Shown piece after piece: positions 1 to 7,077 of a stretch of 49,532 bases of DNA (position 1 is its first letter; each line of letters opens with the position of its first letter). The notes under the pieces are model-generated. The model was not told the origin of the DNA. It made no database searches and was given only the letters and a program-made list of their open reading frames with translations. Location of the stretch: positions 1-49,532 of IMG/VR virus record IMGVR_UViG_3300046714_000174. The stretch is one strand, 5' to 3'. The position numbers were made by a program, and so were the translations under genes. Source of the stretch: a virus.

Positions 1-511
1 TATCCCGAGCCAACTCCGGAGTACTCCGGAGTACTCCGGAGTACTCCTGCAACGAGTGAGTCATTTGCGGAGTACTCCGCTCAGAGGAGAGGAGAGGAGA
101 GAAGAGGAGAAGAACCCCCCTACCCCCCAAGGGGGGAGGCGCGCTCCGCGCGCGGCTGCAACAGGACCACAGGCCGAGGTCATCCGGCACTGGATCCAGG
201 AATGGGCTCGGACGAGACTCGGCGCTGAGTGGAAGATCGCCCCGCGCGATTGCGCACACTTCTCAGCGCTCCTGACGCAGTGGGATGTGCGGGAGGTTTG
301 CGACAGGATCACGCGACTCCTAGACAGCGCAGACAGCTTTCACCTCCGAGCTGCAAGCCCAGGCATCCTCGAGCAGAACTTCAACCAGCTCGCTGTCGAG
401 GTTCGCGTGGCGCCCAAGTTCACCTCGATCACTGACCAAAACCTTCAGAACCTCGAAGAGGCTCGACGTATTGTCGCGGCTAAGTCCAACGAATCGGAGT
501 ACCTGCTATGA
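1..511 (+). CDS. Replication protein, 3' part (continues from 49062)
   Basis: This is the C-terminal part of the gene that starts at 49062. After the repeat linker there is a domain (from about base 150 on) with IRHWIQEWARTRLGAEW and a later hydrophobic core, the pattern of the C-terminal helicase-interaction region of phage replication proteins. The left-end copy of the repeat has three units. Read from 49062 through this copy, the frame shifts and stops at 226-228, giving a 186-residue truncated product. The C-terminal domain alone could then start only from the GTG at 56 (151 residues). The two-unit copy at the right end restores the full frame. The stop overlaps the next start (ATGA). Confidence 0.7.
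   Translation, partial: IPSQLRSTPEYSGVLLQRVSHLRSTPLRGEERREEEKNPPTPQGGRRAPRAAATGPQAEVIRHWIQEWARTRLGAEWKIAPRDCAHFSALLTQWDVREVCDRITRLLDSADSFHLRAASPGILEQNFNQLAVEVRVAPKFTSITDQNLQNLEEARRIVAAKSNESEYLL
14..47. repeat. Tandem 10-bp palindromic repeat (3 units)
   Basis: Three head-to-tail copies of CTCCGGAGTA are followed by a partial fourth. Each junction forms the perfect 14-bp palindrome CCGGAGTACTCCGG. The right-end copy has only two units. A related perfect palindrome, GCGGAGTACTCCGC, lies at 67-80. Because the unit is 10 bp, each gain or loss shifts the reading frame of the surrounding gene. Confidence 0.95.
14..145. other. Candidate replication origin inside the replication gene
   Basis: Three tandem palindromic units (14-47) and a further 14-bp palindrome (67-80) are followed by a run of 32 purines (83-114) built of GAGGA-like repeats, a C6/G6 inverted repeat (about 125-136) and a GC-rich dyad. 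All of this lies in the codons for the linker between the two domains of a replication protein. In phage lambda the origin sits in the same place, as iterons inside gene O next to an asymmetric tract. The assignment as an origin is inferred from that layout. There is no obvious AT-rich melting region, which is a point against it. Confidence 0.45.
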
Positions 512-996
512 AACTCGAAGACGTCATCAAACTCCTCGACCGACTCGTCGCGGCTTTCCCGAACCAGTCGATTTCCGGCAAGACGATCGCGCTCTACGCT
601 GACCGACTCTCGCGCTTCTCCGAGCACCAGATCCGTGTCGCCGTCGCGCAATCGATCGACAACGAACTGAAGTTTCCGAGCATTGCTGCGGTGTGCGAGC
701 GCGCCGGTCTTGCTCCGCGCGATCTCGGCAATCTGGACGAACTTCCTGTCCACATCGACCGAGCGCTGACACCTGGACGCAAGCATCGATTCCGCGAGTA
801 CATGGATTCGTCGCTTGCGGGACAGGAGTTGGATGAGGCGGAGCTTGTCGGTCCAACAGGAGAGCGCAGTTTTCCGAATGCCGTCTTTTGGCGTGCTCAC
901 GAGGCACAACTTGCGTTGACCCGTGAACGGTTCCCGTTTCATAACCCGCCATCCGAACGTAACTCGTTCGGTAAGCTACTCAGGAGTCGGCTATGA
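508..996 (+). CDS. Putative helicase loader (G39P-like)
   Basis: The 162-residue product overlaps the replication protein stop by four bases (ATGA). Its N-terminal ~70 residues follow the pattern of the phage SPP1 G39P helicase-loader/inhibitor N-terminal domain: LLDRLVAAFPN, an ALYADRLSRF helix, a VAVAQSIDN helix and KFPSIAAVCE before a longer variable tail. Proteins of this family bind the replicative helicase and deliver it to the origin-bound initiator. Its place directly after the initiator gene fits that role. No ATPase motif is visible, so it is not a DnaC-type loader. The family assignment comes from pattern recognition only. Confidence 0.6.
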   Translation: MKLEDVIKLLDRLVAAFPNQSISGKTIALYADRLSRFSEHQIRVAVAQSIDNELKFPSIAAVCERAGLAPRDLGNLDELPVHIDRALTPGRKHRFREYMDSSLAGQELDEAELVGPTGERSFPNAVFWRAHEAQLALTRERFPFHNPPSERNSFGKLLRSRL

Positions 997-1271
997 CTAA
1001 CACCACCGGCAAAACATTCCAACTCTACGGTCTCCGCGCGGTGCGTAAGAACCTGAATCGCACACAGGAAGAGGTATCGAGCCTGACGAACTTCGGACGC
1101 GGAGCGATTCAAGCTATCGAGCGAAAAGGTCGCCCCGTCACCGAGGAAGAGGCCCGCCAAATTGCAACAGCACTTGGAACGAGCGTCGCCTTCCTGCGGC
1201 AAAAGCCAGGACGGCAGACATTCATCGCGGGCTGCTCGCCGGATGAGGCGCAGGATGCAACCGAGCTATGA
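993..1271 (+). CDS. Xre-like helix-turn-helix protein
   Basis: A 92-residue protein whose residues about 15-65 form a Xre/Cro-type helix-turn-helix: RKNLNRTQEEVSSLTNFG, then the recognition helix around RGAIQAIERKG, then EEEARQIATALGTSV. It overlaps the genes on both sides by four bases. It is the only clear HTH_3-type regulator in the genome. Its position inside the replication/packaging operon, rather than at the divergent control region, argues against a classical lysogeny repressor. A transcription regulator or a small-terminase-like DNA-binding role are both possible. Confidence 0.7.
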   Translation: MTNTTGKTFQLYGLRAVRKNLNRTQEEVSSLTNFGRGAIQAIERKGRPVTEEEARQIATALGTSVAFLRQKPGRQTFIAGCSPDEAQDATEL

Positions 1272-1585
1272 CTGACAGCAACGCCCGCCTGATCGAGCAC
1301 GCCGAGACAAAAGGCTTCAACTCCAAGGTCTTCGTGTCGCGGCACGACAAGCGGCTCGAGTCGCAGCGTGTCCGCCGTGCTGCCGGTCGCGCGCTCTCGG
1401 CTCTCAAGTCGCTCGAGCTCGTCCTCGGCGACGACTACGATGTGCCGGGCTCGATCCCAAGGAAGATGCGCATCGAAGCTGCGCTCTACGTCCAAGCTGG
1501 TTTGGATCGAGCGCTTCGTTCGGGACTTGCTAAGCAGTATCAGGGACCACAGAAGTCGGACAAGCCAAGGATATGTGACGAATGA
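1268..1585 (+). CDS. Hypothetical basic helical protein
   Basis: A 105-residue protein I do not recognise. It is rich in Arg and Ala, mostly helical by composition, with no Cys motif or membrane segment. It overlaps both neighbours with ATGA junctions, so it is probably translated with them. It sits just upstream of the terminase ATPase in a genome with no identified small terminase subunit, so it is one candidate for that role by position alone. Confidence 0.6.
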   Translation: MTDSNARLIEHAETKGFNSKVFVSRHDKRLESQRVRRAAGRALSALKSLELVLGDDYDVPGSIPRKMRIEAALYVQAGLDRALRSGLAKQYQGPQKSDKPRICDE

Positions 1586-1860
1586 GCCCAATGAGCAAAG
1601 AAGAACGGGAGGCGCTACTGACAGCCGTGATCGACATGGCCGCGGAGCGGGACGCCAAAATCAGCCACATCGAGGTTCCGTACCACATCTTCAACGACAT
1701 GATCTTTGAGCTTGAGACACGCGGCGTTGCTTTCGAGCGCAACTCGACAGGAGAGGGGATTGTGGAGATCGCGTTCAACGGCGTGCCTGTGAAGCCGCCG
1801 CACACGGTTGTTTTCCCGCGTGGCGAATCGTGGGCTGTTGGAATTCAGGAGAAAGCATGA
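1582..1860 (+). CDS. Hypothetical protein
   Basis: A 92-residue acidic protein I do not recognise. It starts with a helical segment (KEEREALLTAVIDMAAERD) and continues with alternating strand-like stretches (FERNSTGEGIVEIAFNGVPV). It overlaps its neighbours at both ends in the same tightly coupled operon. No motif suggests a function. Confidence 0.6.
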   Translation: MSPMSKEEREALLTAVIDMAAERDAKISHIEVPYHIFNDMIFELETRGVAFERNSTGEGIVEIAFNGVPVKPPHTVVFPRGESWAVGIQEKA

Positions 1861-2093
1861 GCAGGGCAAAAGCAGACGATCAGACGACTCTCGGCTGGCT
1901 CGCACGATCCGCCGTCAACGCGCACGTCGACATCACGCTCGTCAAGGAATCCGATCACCCGTGCTGCGCGAGAGCGTGGGCGAAGGGCTGGCTGACGGAG
2001 CCCACGTTCGTCGGCGACAGCGAGCCGCCGAAGCTCATGCCGCTCACCAACTGCGGCGTCGAGAAGGTGAAGAAGTACATGGAGCGCAGTTGA
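1857..2093 (+). CDS. Hypothetical small protein
   Basis: A 78-residue protein from the ATG at 1857, which overlaps the upstream stop. I chose this start over an in-frame upstream one because every junction in this operon has the ATGA form. It has three Cys (two adjacent, CC, and one later) but no regular zinc-binding spacing. The family is unknown. Confidence 0.55.
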   Translation: MSRAKADDQTTLGWLARSAVNAHVDITLVKESDHPCCARAWAKGWLTEPTFVGDSEPPKLMPLTNCGVEKVKKYMERS

Positions 2094-2422
2094 AGCTATT
2101 CGCTTGGTTCCAGGAGCGCACGAAGCACATCGACGTTCGACGGCGCTGCGTGAACATCCCGATTCCGCACGGAGACCGTATTGCTGAGCATCGCTGGCTC
2201 CGTAAGGTCACGCGCGACATCAACCGTCCCGTCGACCTCTACGCGCCTATTGGTCTGCACCTCATCTACCGCGCATGGATCTACAAGTGGTACTGGCTCG
2301 TTCCGCTGATGAACGCTGGGTTCTACGATCTCGAACCAGGTGCATGTTTTTGGGATGGGCACTTCACGCTGTTTTTCTGGCGCACGTTGCGCAAAGACCG
2401 TGAGCGCAGAATCCAGCAATGA
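2090..2422 (+). CDS. Hypothetical protein with hydrophobic central segment
   Basis: The frame is open from further upstream, but the likely start is the TTG at 2090, which overlaps the previous TGA (TTGA), as also happens at the portal gene. The resulting 110-residue product has a basic N-terminal part and an aromatic, hydrophobic centre (IYRAWIYKWYWLVPLMNAGF) that could be a membrane-associated helix. The C-terminus is basic. The stop overlaps the terminase start. Function is unknown. Confidence 0.5.
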   Translation: MKLFAWFQERTKHIDVRRRCVNIPIPHGDRIAEHRWLRKVTRDINRPVDLYAPIGLHLIYRAWIYKWYWLVPLMNAGFYDLEPGACFWDGHFTLFFWRTLRKDRERRIQQ

Positions 2423-3819
2423 TCCGCGTCCCGACACAGCGCGAGCTCGACGCGCTCGACAAGGAACTCGAGCGCTATCCCGAGCGCGAGCGTGACAACC
2501 ACCGCTTCGCGCGCTTCTTCTCCTACGCGGACAAGAACGCTCTCTACTGCCGTGAGGTTCCGGTCTACAAGCGCGACAGCAAAGGCCGCGCGTTGCTCGA
2601 CGCGAAGGACCGCTTGCAACCGACAGGCACGCGCCGATTACCGTTGCGTCGCCGTCAGTGGATCGAGGCGTACTGCCGAATTCGTGACAAGCACGGCGAC
2701 ATCGTGCCGTTCATCCTGAACGCTGAGCAACGCACGATGGAGTGCGCGATGATTCGGGCCGAGCGTGCCGGATTGCCGGTGCGCCTCGTGCCGCTGAAGC
2801 CGCGGCAAGTCGGCATCTCGACCTACATCGAAGCTGTCGTCTTTGAGCAGGCCATGCGTCGCTCAAACGTGCGCGCGCTGATCGTGGCGCACGACGATCC
2901 GACCGCCGCCGCCGTGCTCTCGATGGCCGACCTGATGAAGGACAAGCTGCCGAACACGGTCGACGAGCGCTGGAAGTTCGACATGCGACACGACGCCAAG
3001 GGCAAGCTCGTGTGGCGCGAACCGATCTCGGCCGAGCTGACGGTTCAGTCAGCGAAGAAGAAGAACCCTGGCATCGGCGTGACGCTGATCGTGCTGCACG
3101 CCAGCGAGACCGCGAAGTGGGAAGACGCGGCGCGCAAGGCGAAGGAGATGCTGCAGGCGCTTCCCACGAAGCCCGGCACGTTTGGCTTCATGGAGTCGAC
3201 CGCGCAAGGCGATCAGGGCTACTTCCACGATCTCTTCTCGGAGTGCTGGGACGAGCGACACGTTTCGCTGCGCGAGAAGAAGTCAGTCTGGGCGGCTCTC
3301 TTCTTCCCGTGGTTCCTGCACGAGGACTATCGCTACTCGAAGACCTACGGTGTCGGCCGCGAGATCACGAAGCAACAAGAGCGCGCGCTGCGCGAGACGA
3401 TCACCGCGGAAGAGGAGTGGCTGCTCAAGACGACGTACTTGCGTCGCTGGACGCCGCAATCGAAGTGGTTCAGACGCGAGGGTCGCTGGGCGCGCGAGGA
3501 CGTTGGACACGTCAGAGTCTCGATCGATCAACTCTTGTGGCGGCGCGCGAAGATTCAGAACGATTGCAATGGCGACCCGCTGCGACCCGACACTTGGAAC
3601 TCATTCTACGAGGACTACCCCGCACTTCCAGAGCAAGCGTTCCTTGCCTCCGGGCGTCCGATCTTCGACGCTTCGACGATCAACGATAGACTGCGTGACG
3701 TGAAAGAGCCTCTGTTCCGCGGCGAGATCGTAGACGAGTCAATCAGCGCGAGCGACTTCCGCGAGGCGGACCTCGGTATCGATGTGTCCGAGAAGCAAAT
3801 GGCTGTGGAGATCGAATGA
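2419..3819 (+). CDS. terL: Terminase large subunit, ATPase part (split gene)
   Basis: The 466-residue product carries the terminase motor: an adenine/Q-like region around residues 95-115, a Walker-A variant PLKPRQVGIST at 125-135, and a Walker-B-like strand ending in Glu at 221-230 (VTLIVLHASE). FGFMESTAQG follows about 25 residues later as the coupling motif. The end of the protein (YPALPEQAFLASGRPIFD) is the usual boundary between ATPase and nuclease in large terminases. The nuclease is absent here; it is encoded by a separate gene at 4037. The role is ATP-driven DNA packaging at the portal. The ATPase assignment is firm, and the split is read directly from the frames. Confidence 0.9.
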   Translation: MIRVPTQRELDALDKELERYPERERDNHRFARFFSYADKNALYCREVPVYKRDSKGRALLDAKDRLQPTGTRRLPLRRRQWIEAYCRIRDKHGDIVPFILNAEQRTMECAMIRAERAGLPVRLVPLKPRQVGISTYIEAVVFEQAMRRSNVRALIVAHDDPTAAAVLSMADLMKDKLPNTVDERWKFDMRHDAKGKLVWREPISAELTVQSAKKKNPGIGVTLIVLHASETAKWEDAARKAKEMLQALPTKPGTFGFMESTAQGDQGYFHDLFSECWDERHVSLREKKSVWAALFFPWFLHEDYRYSKTYGVGREITKQQERALRETITAEEEWLLKTTYLRRWTPQSKWFRREGRWAREDVGHVRVSIDQLLWRRAKIQNDCNGDPLRPDTWNSFYEDYPALPEQAFLASGRPIFDASTINDRLRDVKEPLFRGEIVDESISASDFREADLGIDVSEKQMAVEIE

Positions 3820-4040
3820 TGAACCAACCGCACGACCCGCGCTGCTGCGAATACTGCGACCGGCCGATCACGCGCGACGGCAAGGGTCGCTGTCGAAACT
3901 GCGGTGCCGCGATAGCGCCCTTTGAGACGATGGTGCTGAAATCCGGAGCGATCTACGAGTTCAACGGAGACCCGCGGCGACTGCTCGCGCTTGAGCGGAT
4001 ACACGGTCGAGCGCCGCTCTTCATTCCCCCGCAGGCATGA
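3816..4040 (+). CDS. Zinc-ribbon protein between terminase halves, with portal-like motifs
   Basis: A 74-residue protein that overlaps both terminase genes by four bases. Residues about 10-30 form a Cys-rich ribbon (CCEYCDRPITRDGKGRCRNC). Residues 39-50 (MVLKSGAIYEFN) and 60-72 (ERIHGRAPLFIP) resemble two segments of this phage's own portal protein: MTIQNGAVYEYN at 390-401 and ERIHGRAAIFVP at 369-380. The order of the two is reversed. The ERIHGRA heptapeptide is identical. The gene therefore looks like a small zinc ribbon joined to shuffled portal pieces. Its role is unknown; a link between the split motor and the portal is a guess. Confidence 0.6.
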   Translation: MMNQPHDPRCCEYCDRPITRDGKGRCRNCGAAIAPFETMVLKSGAIYEFNGDPRRLLALERIHGRAPLFIPPQA

Positions 4041-4774
4041 AAGCCGAACTCGATAAGCGCAAGCTCAAGCTCCTCGACATGCGTCGCGGCGGTCTCGAAA
4101 TTTGGCAGTACCCGCAGCCGCAGCAACGCTTCGTAATCGGCGTCGATACGTCGAGCGGTGGACCTCAAGGCGACTTCGCCGTTGCCGCGGTGTGCGAGAC
4201 GGTGACGCGCGCGCTCGTGGCCCTCTGGCGCACGAAGCGTGACCCGACCGAGTGGGGCCGCATGTGCGCCAACCTCGGCTGGTACTACAACACGGCCATG
4301 CTCGCGTTCGAGACGCATCCCTCGCAGCACGGGCTCTCGGCCTGCAACGCCGCGCGCGAACGCGGATACCCGCAACTCTTCCGACGCCGCCAAGAAGGCA
4401 CGATCACGAAGACGATCACCGACGAGCTCGGATGGGCGACCACCGCACGCACCAAGGGCCTGATGGTCGACAAGGTGCGCGTCGCGCTGAAGGAAGGCTA
4501 CTCCATCCCCTCCGATACATTATTGAGGGAACTCAAGAACGGAAAGTACGCCGAGAGCGGGCTCATCAAGTTCGAGGGTCGTGACGACGCCTTCGTTGCC
4601 TACTCGATCGCGCAGAAAGTGTGCGACATCGCGGTGCAGGGCGGCTTCGTGTCGGAGGAAGGGCCGGAGCCTTGGGACTGGACGAAAGAGCACTGGAAGG
4701 CTAGGAAGAAGGCAATGGAGGGCGGATCATCGCAGGGCGCGAACACCGGCCTCCAGGTCTACGATGGCATTTGA
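4037..4774 (+). CDS. terL: Terminase large subunit, nuclease part (split gene)
   Basis: A 245-residue protein with the RNase H-like nuclease domain of large terminases. It opens with GLEIWQYPQPQQRFVIGVD, the usual beginning of that domain. Acidic residues fit the metal site: D37 in VIGVDTSSGG, E92 in LAFETHPSQHG and D183/D184 in GRDDAFVA. The segment RTKGLMVDKV with the flanking helices also matches the family. It would cut concatemeric DNA during packaging. It is encoded separately from the ATPase (2419-3819), with a 74-residue zinc-ribbon gene between. The C-terminal ~40 residues are acidic and variable. Confidence 0.85.
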   Translation: MKAELDKRKLKLLDMRRGGLEIWQYPQPQQRFVIGVDTSSGGPQGDFAVAAVCETVTRALVALWRTKRDPTEWGRMCANLGWYYNTAMLAFETHPSQHGLSACNAARERGYPQLFRRRQEGTITKTITDELGWATTARTKGLMVDKVRVALKEGYSIPSDTLLRELKNGKYAESGLIKFEGRDDAFVAYSIAQKVCDIAVQGGFVSEEGPEPWDWTKEHWKARKKAMEGGSSQGANTGLQVYDGI

Positions 4775-5033
4775 ACTGCTCGCGCTGCTCCTCTTCGGTC
4801 TCCTCGCGCTCTCCTACGCGCTCGTGACGAACTGGATGATGCAGCGCGCTTTCACCGAGAACCGCGACTTCGCGAAGCATCTTCTCGATGAGAACCGCGA
4901 GCTGATTCGGCTCCTCGCCATTCGCGGCGAACCGGGCGGCGTGCAGCAAGTGATTCAGCGCCAGCAACAGACCGAAGCACGGCAACACCAGCCAGTGCAT
5001 CCGCCCGAGCTTGTCGTCACACCCGAGTATTGA
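4764..5033 (+). CDS. Small membrane-anchored coiled-coil protein
   Basis: An 89-residue protein from the ATG at 4764, overlapping the nuclease stop. A single hydrophobic segment covers residues about 4-24 (ELLALLLFGLLALSYALV). It is followed by a charged helical region with likely coiled-coil character and a Gln-rich stretch. Lying between terminase and portal, it might be a virion or assembly membrane protein, but no family is recognised. Confidence 0.6.
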   Translation: MAFELLALLLFGLLALSYALVTNWMMQRAFTENRDFAKHLLDENRELIRLLAIRGEPGGVQQVIQRQQQTEARQHQPVHPPELVVTPEY

Positions 5034-7075
5034 GCCTCGTCAAGGGAGACCGAGCGCGCGGAGCGCTTGAGATTTTCCGGAAGCGACTGCCCTACAAGCA
5101 GTCGACGAGCGATCGCATTGCCCTCGAAGAAGGTGCGATCCGCGAACTCGGGTTCTTCGCCGGCAAGCAACACGCGGCGCTCCTCGGCAATCAGCTCGTC
5201 GATGTTCCTCCGCGCGAGCACGAGATCCGCTACAAGGCGAACTTCGTCAAGCCCGCCGTGCTGCGCGCAGTGGCGAAGCTCATGGAGCTCGCGCCGAAAG
5301 CTGCCGTTGCCCCGCCGGATGGCGTCGGCTCCGCGCGCGCTCGTGAGATCAGTCGCATCAGCGAGGGCGTTCTACGCCACATCGTCGAAGCGTCAAACCA
5401 GCGCCATGAGATGTTCATGGTGTGGCTGTGGGCAGCGATCAACGGCACCGCGTTCCTGAAGAACGTGTTCGATCCGGAGGGCGGCGACCCCGAGCGCTTT
5501 TATTGGGTCTCGCCAGAAGACAAGACCGTCGTTCCCGACCAGTACCTCTCGGCTGAGGACAAACGACAGCGCGATGCGGCGCTTCTTTTCGACGACCTAG
5601 CGACCGGCGAGGTCTCCTGCGAAGCGTGCAGCCTGTTCCAAATCTACCCGGACAACCACTCGCGCCGAGGCCTCGACAAGTGCCGATGGATCTTCCAGGT
5701 CCAGTATCTCGACCGCGAGTTCATTGCCGAGAAGTTCGGCGTCGACCCCGACGACATCAAGACCGAGCCGGCATCGGGCCGCATGCAGCGCTGGGAGGAA
5801 TCACTCGCGCTCATGTCGACTGGCACGACGACGCGCTTCTACAACGGCATCCAGTCGGAACGCGAGCGCAAGGATCGCGCGTGGTTCGGCCAGATGTGGG
5901 AACGGCGCTCGAAGGCGTACCCCAAGGGTCGCTACGTTGCGATCGCGGGCGAGACCGTGCTCCGCGACAACAACAATCCCTACGTCGGAGATCCGCGCGG
6001 CTGGTGCGAGATTCCGTTCGTCAAGGTCGACTGGACGCCGATGCCTGGCCGCTTCTGGGGACTCTCACTGGTCAACGACCTGATGAATCCTCAGTTTCGC
6101 TACAACGAGTCGCGCTCGAGGATGGCCGAGTTCGAGCGCATCCACGGACGCGCGGCGATCTTCGTGCCCACGGGTTCGGGTATCACGCCCGGCATGATGA
6201 CGATCCAGAACGGCGCCGTGTACGAGTACAACCCGGCTGGCGGCGGCAAGCCCGAAGCCGCGCCGGCTCCGCAGCTCCCTCCTGAAGTCGCGCAGAACGC
6301 TGCGACCGCGCGCTCGGAGATCGGACAACTCTCGGCGCAGTCCGACATCGAGGGCTCGAAGATGCCCGGTCAGCTTCGATCCGGCCAAGCCTGGGCCGCG
6401 ATGCAGCACGAGCAGGACATCACGCTCACGGTCACGACCGAAGGACTCTTGCGCGCGCACCGCGACTGTGGCCGTCAGTCCCTTGCGATGGCGAAGATGT
6501 TCTACGACGCGCCGCGCATCGCGAAGTACCGCGGGCCTTCGGGCGATTGGGCGATCATGCAGTTCCAGTCTGCCGACCTCTCGACCGACGTTCACATCCT
6601 CGGCGAGCCGGGCGAGATCGAGACCACCTACGCGCACGACCGGCGCATTCTCGAGATGGCGCAAGCGCTGCCGAACCTCTTCGCCGATCCGAAGATGCAG
6701 GCCGGCATGCTGAAGGCGCTGCGCTTCCACACGGAAGCCGAGCTCGTCGACGACGTGCTTCAGCACGAGGCGCAGCAAGAGGAAGAGATGCGCCGGATGA
6801 TCGCCAACTTCAAAGCGTATCTCGATCAGCCGTTCCCGGTGCTGCCGTTCGAGGACGACACCGCGCACAAGCGCGTGCTTCTGCGCACGTTCACGAACCT
6901 CGAAGAGATGGATCGCTTGAACAACGACCAGAAGGCCGTGCTGATGGCGCACTGGACGATGCACGACAACCAGGAGCGCGGAAAACAAATGCAGCAACTC
7001 CAAATGCTGCAAGCAACCCAGGGGACGCCGGGCGCTCCTGGAAAGGCTTCACAACCACGCGCCCGCGCAGGATAG
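5030..7075 (+). CDS. Portal protein
   Basis: The 681-residue protein starts at a TTG that overlaps the previous stop (TTGA). Its length, its position after terminase and before scaffold and capsid, and its domain feel fit a podovirus/P22-type portal: an acidic N-terminal wing, a KVDWTPMPGRFWGLSLVNDLMNPQ stem region near 330-355, the ERIHGRAAIFVP stretch at 369, a clip-like Pro/Ala-rich loop near 402-420 and a long C-terminal helical barrel with a Gln-rich end. The dodecameric ring would form the DNA entry channel and bind the terminase. The call rests on context and pattern. Confidence 0.85.
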   Translation: MSLVKGDRARGALEIFRKRLPYKQSTSDRIALEEGAIRELGFFAGKQHAALLGNQLVDVPPREHEIRYKANFVKPAVLRAVAKLMELAPKAAVAPPDGVGSARAREISRISEGVLRHIVEASNQRHEMFMVWLWAAINGTAFLKNVFDPEGGDPERFYWVSPEDKTVVPDQYLSAEDKRQRDAALLFDDLATGEVSCEACSLFQIYPDNHSRRGLDKCRWIFQVQYLDREFIAEKFGVDPDDIKTEPASGRMQRWEESLALMSTGTTTRFYNGIQSERERKDRAWFGQMWERRSKAYPKGRYVAIAGETVLRDNNNPYVGDPRGWCEIPFVKVDWTPMPGRFWGLSLVNDLMNPQFRYNESRSRMAEFERIHGRAAIFVPTGSGITPGMMTIQNGAVYEYNPAGGGKPEAAPAPQLPPEVAQNAATARSEIGQLSAQSDIEGSKMPGQLRSGQAWAAMQHEQDITLTVTTEGLLRAHRDCGRQSLAMAKMFYDAPRIAKYRGPSGDWAIMQFQSADLSTDVHILGEPGEIETTYAHDRRILEMAQALPNLFADPKMQAGMLKALRFHTEAELVDDVLQHEAQQEEEMRRMIANFKAYLDQPFPVLPFEDDTAHKRVLLRTFTNLEEMDRLNNDQKAVLMAHWTMHDNQERGKQMQQLQMLQATQGTPGAPGKASQPRARAG

Positions 7076-7077
7076 TC

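Larger units (their letters stand above)
1..148. repeat. Terminal direct repeat, left copy
   Basis: This segment recurs at the right end of the window (49395-49532). The two copies are identical except that this one carries one extra 10-bp unit in a tandem palindromic repeat (three units here, two there). The repeat lies inside an open reading frame that starts at 49062 and continues to 511. The simplest reading is that the contig is circular or terminally redundant and the two ends overlap. Closing it gives a genome of about 49.4 kb. Confidence 0.95.

Noticed and set aside
14-47. CRISPR-like or microsatellite array at the start of the window
   Set aside because: Only two or three 10-bp palindromic units with no spacers. 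It belongs to the coding repeat of the replication gene.
993-1271. CI/Cro-type lysogeny repressor
   Set aside because: The gene is a short Xre-like protein within the replication/packaging operon, not beside the divergent control region, and no integrase is present.
3820-4036. Intron or intein splitting the terminase gene
   Set aside because: The spacer holds a complete start-to-stop frame with ATGA overlaps on both sides and no homing endonuclease, and its protein has a zinc ribbon. It does not look like an intron or intein.
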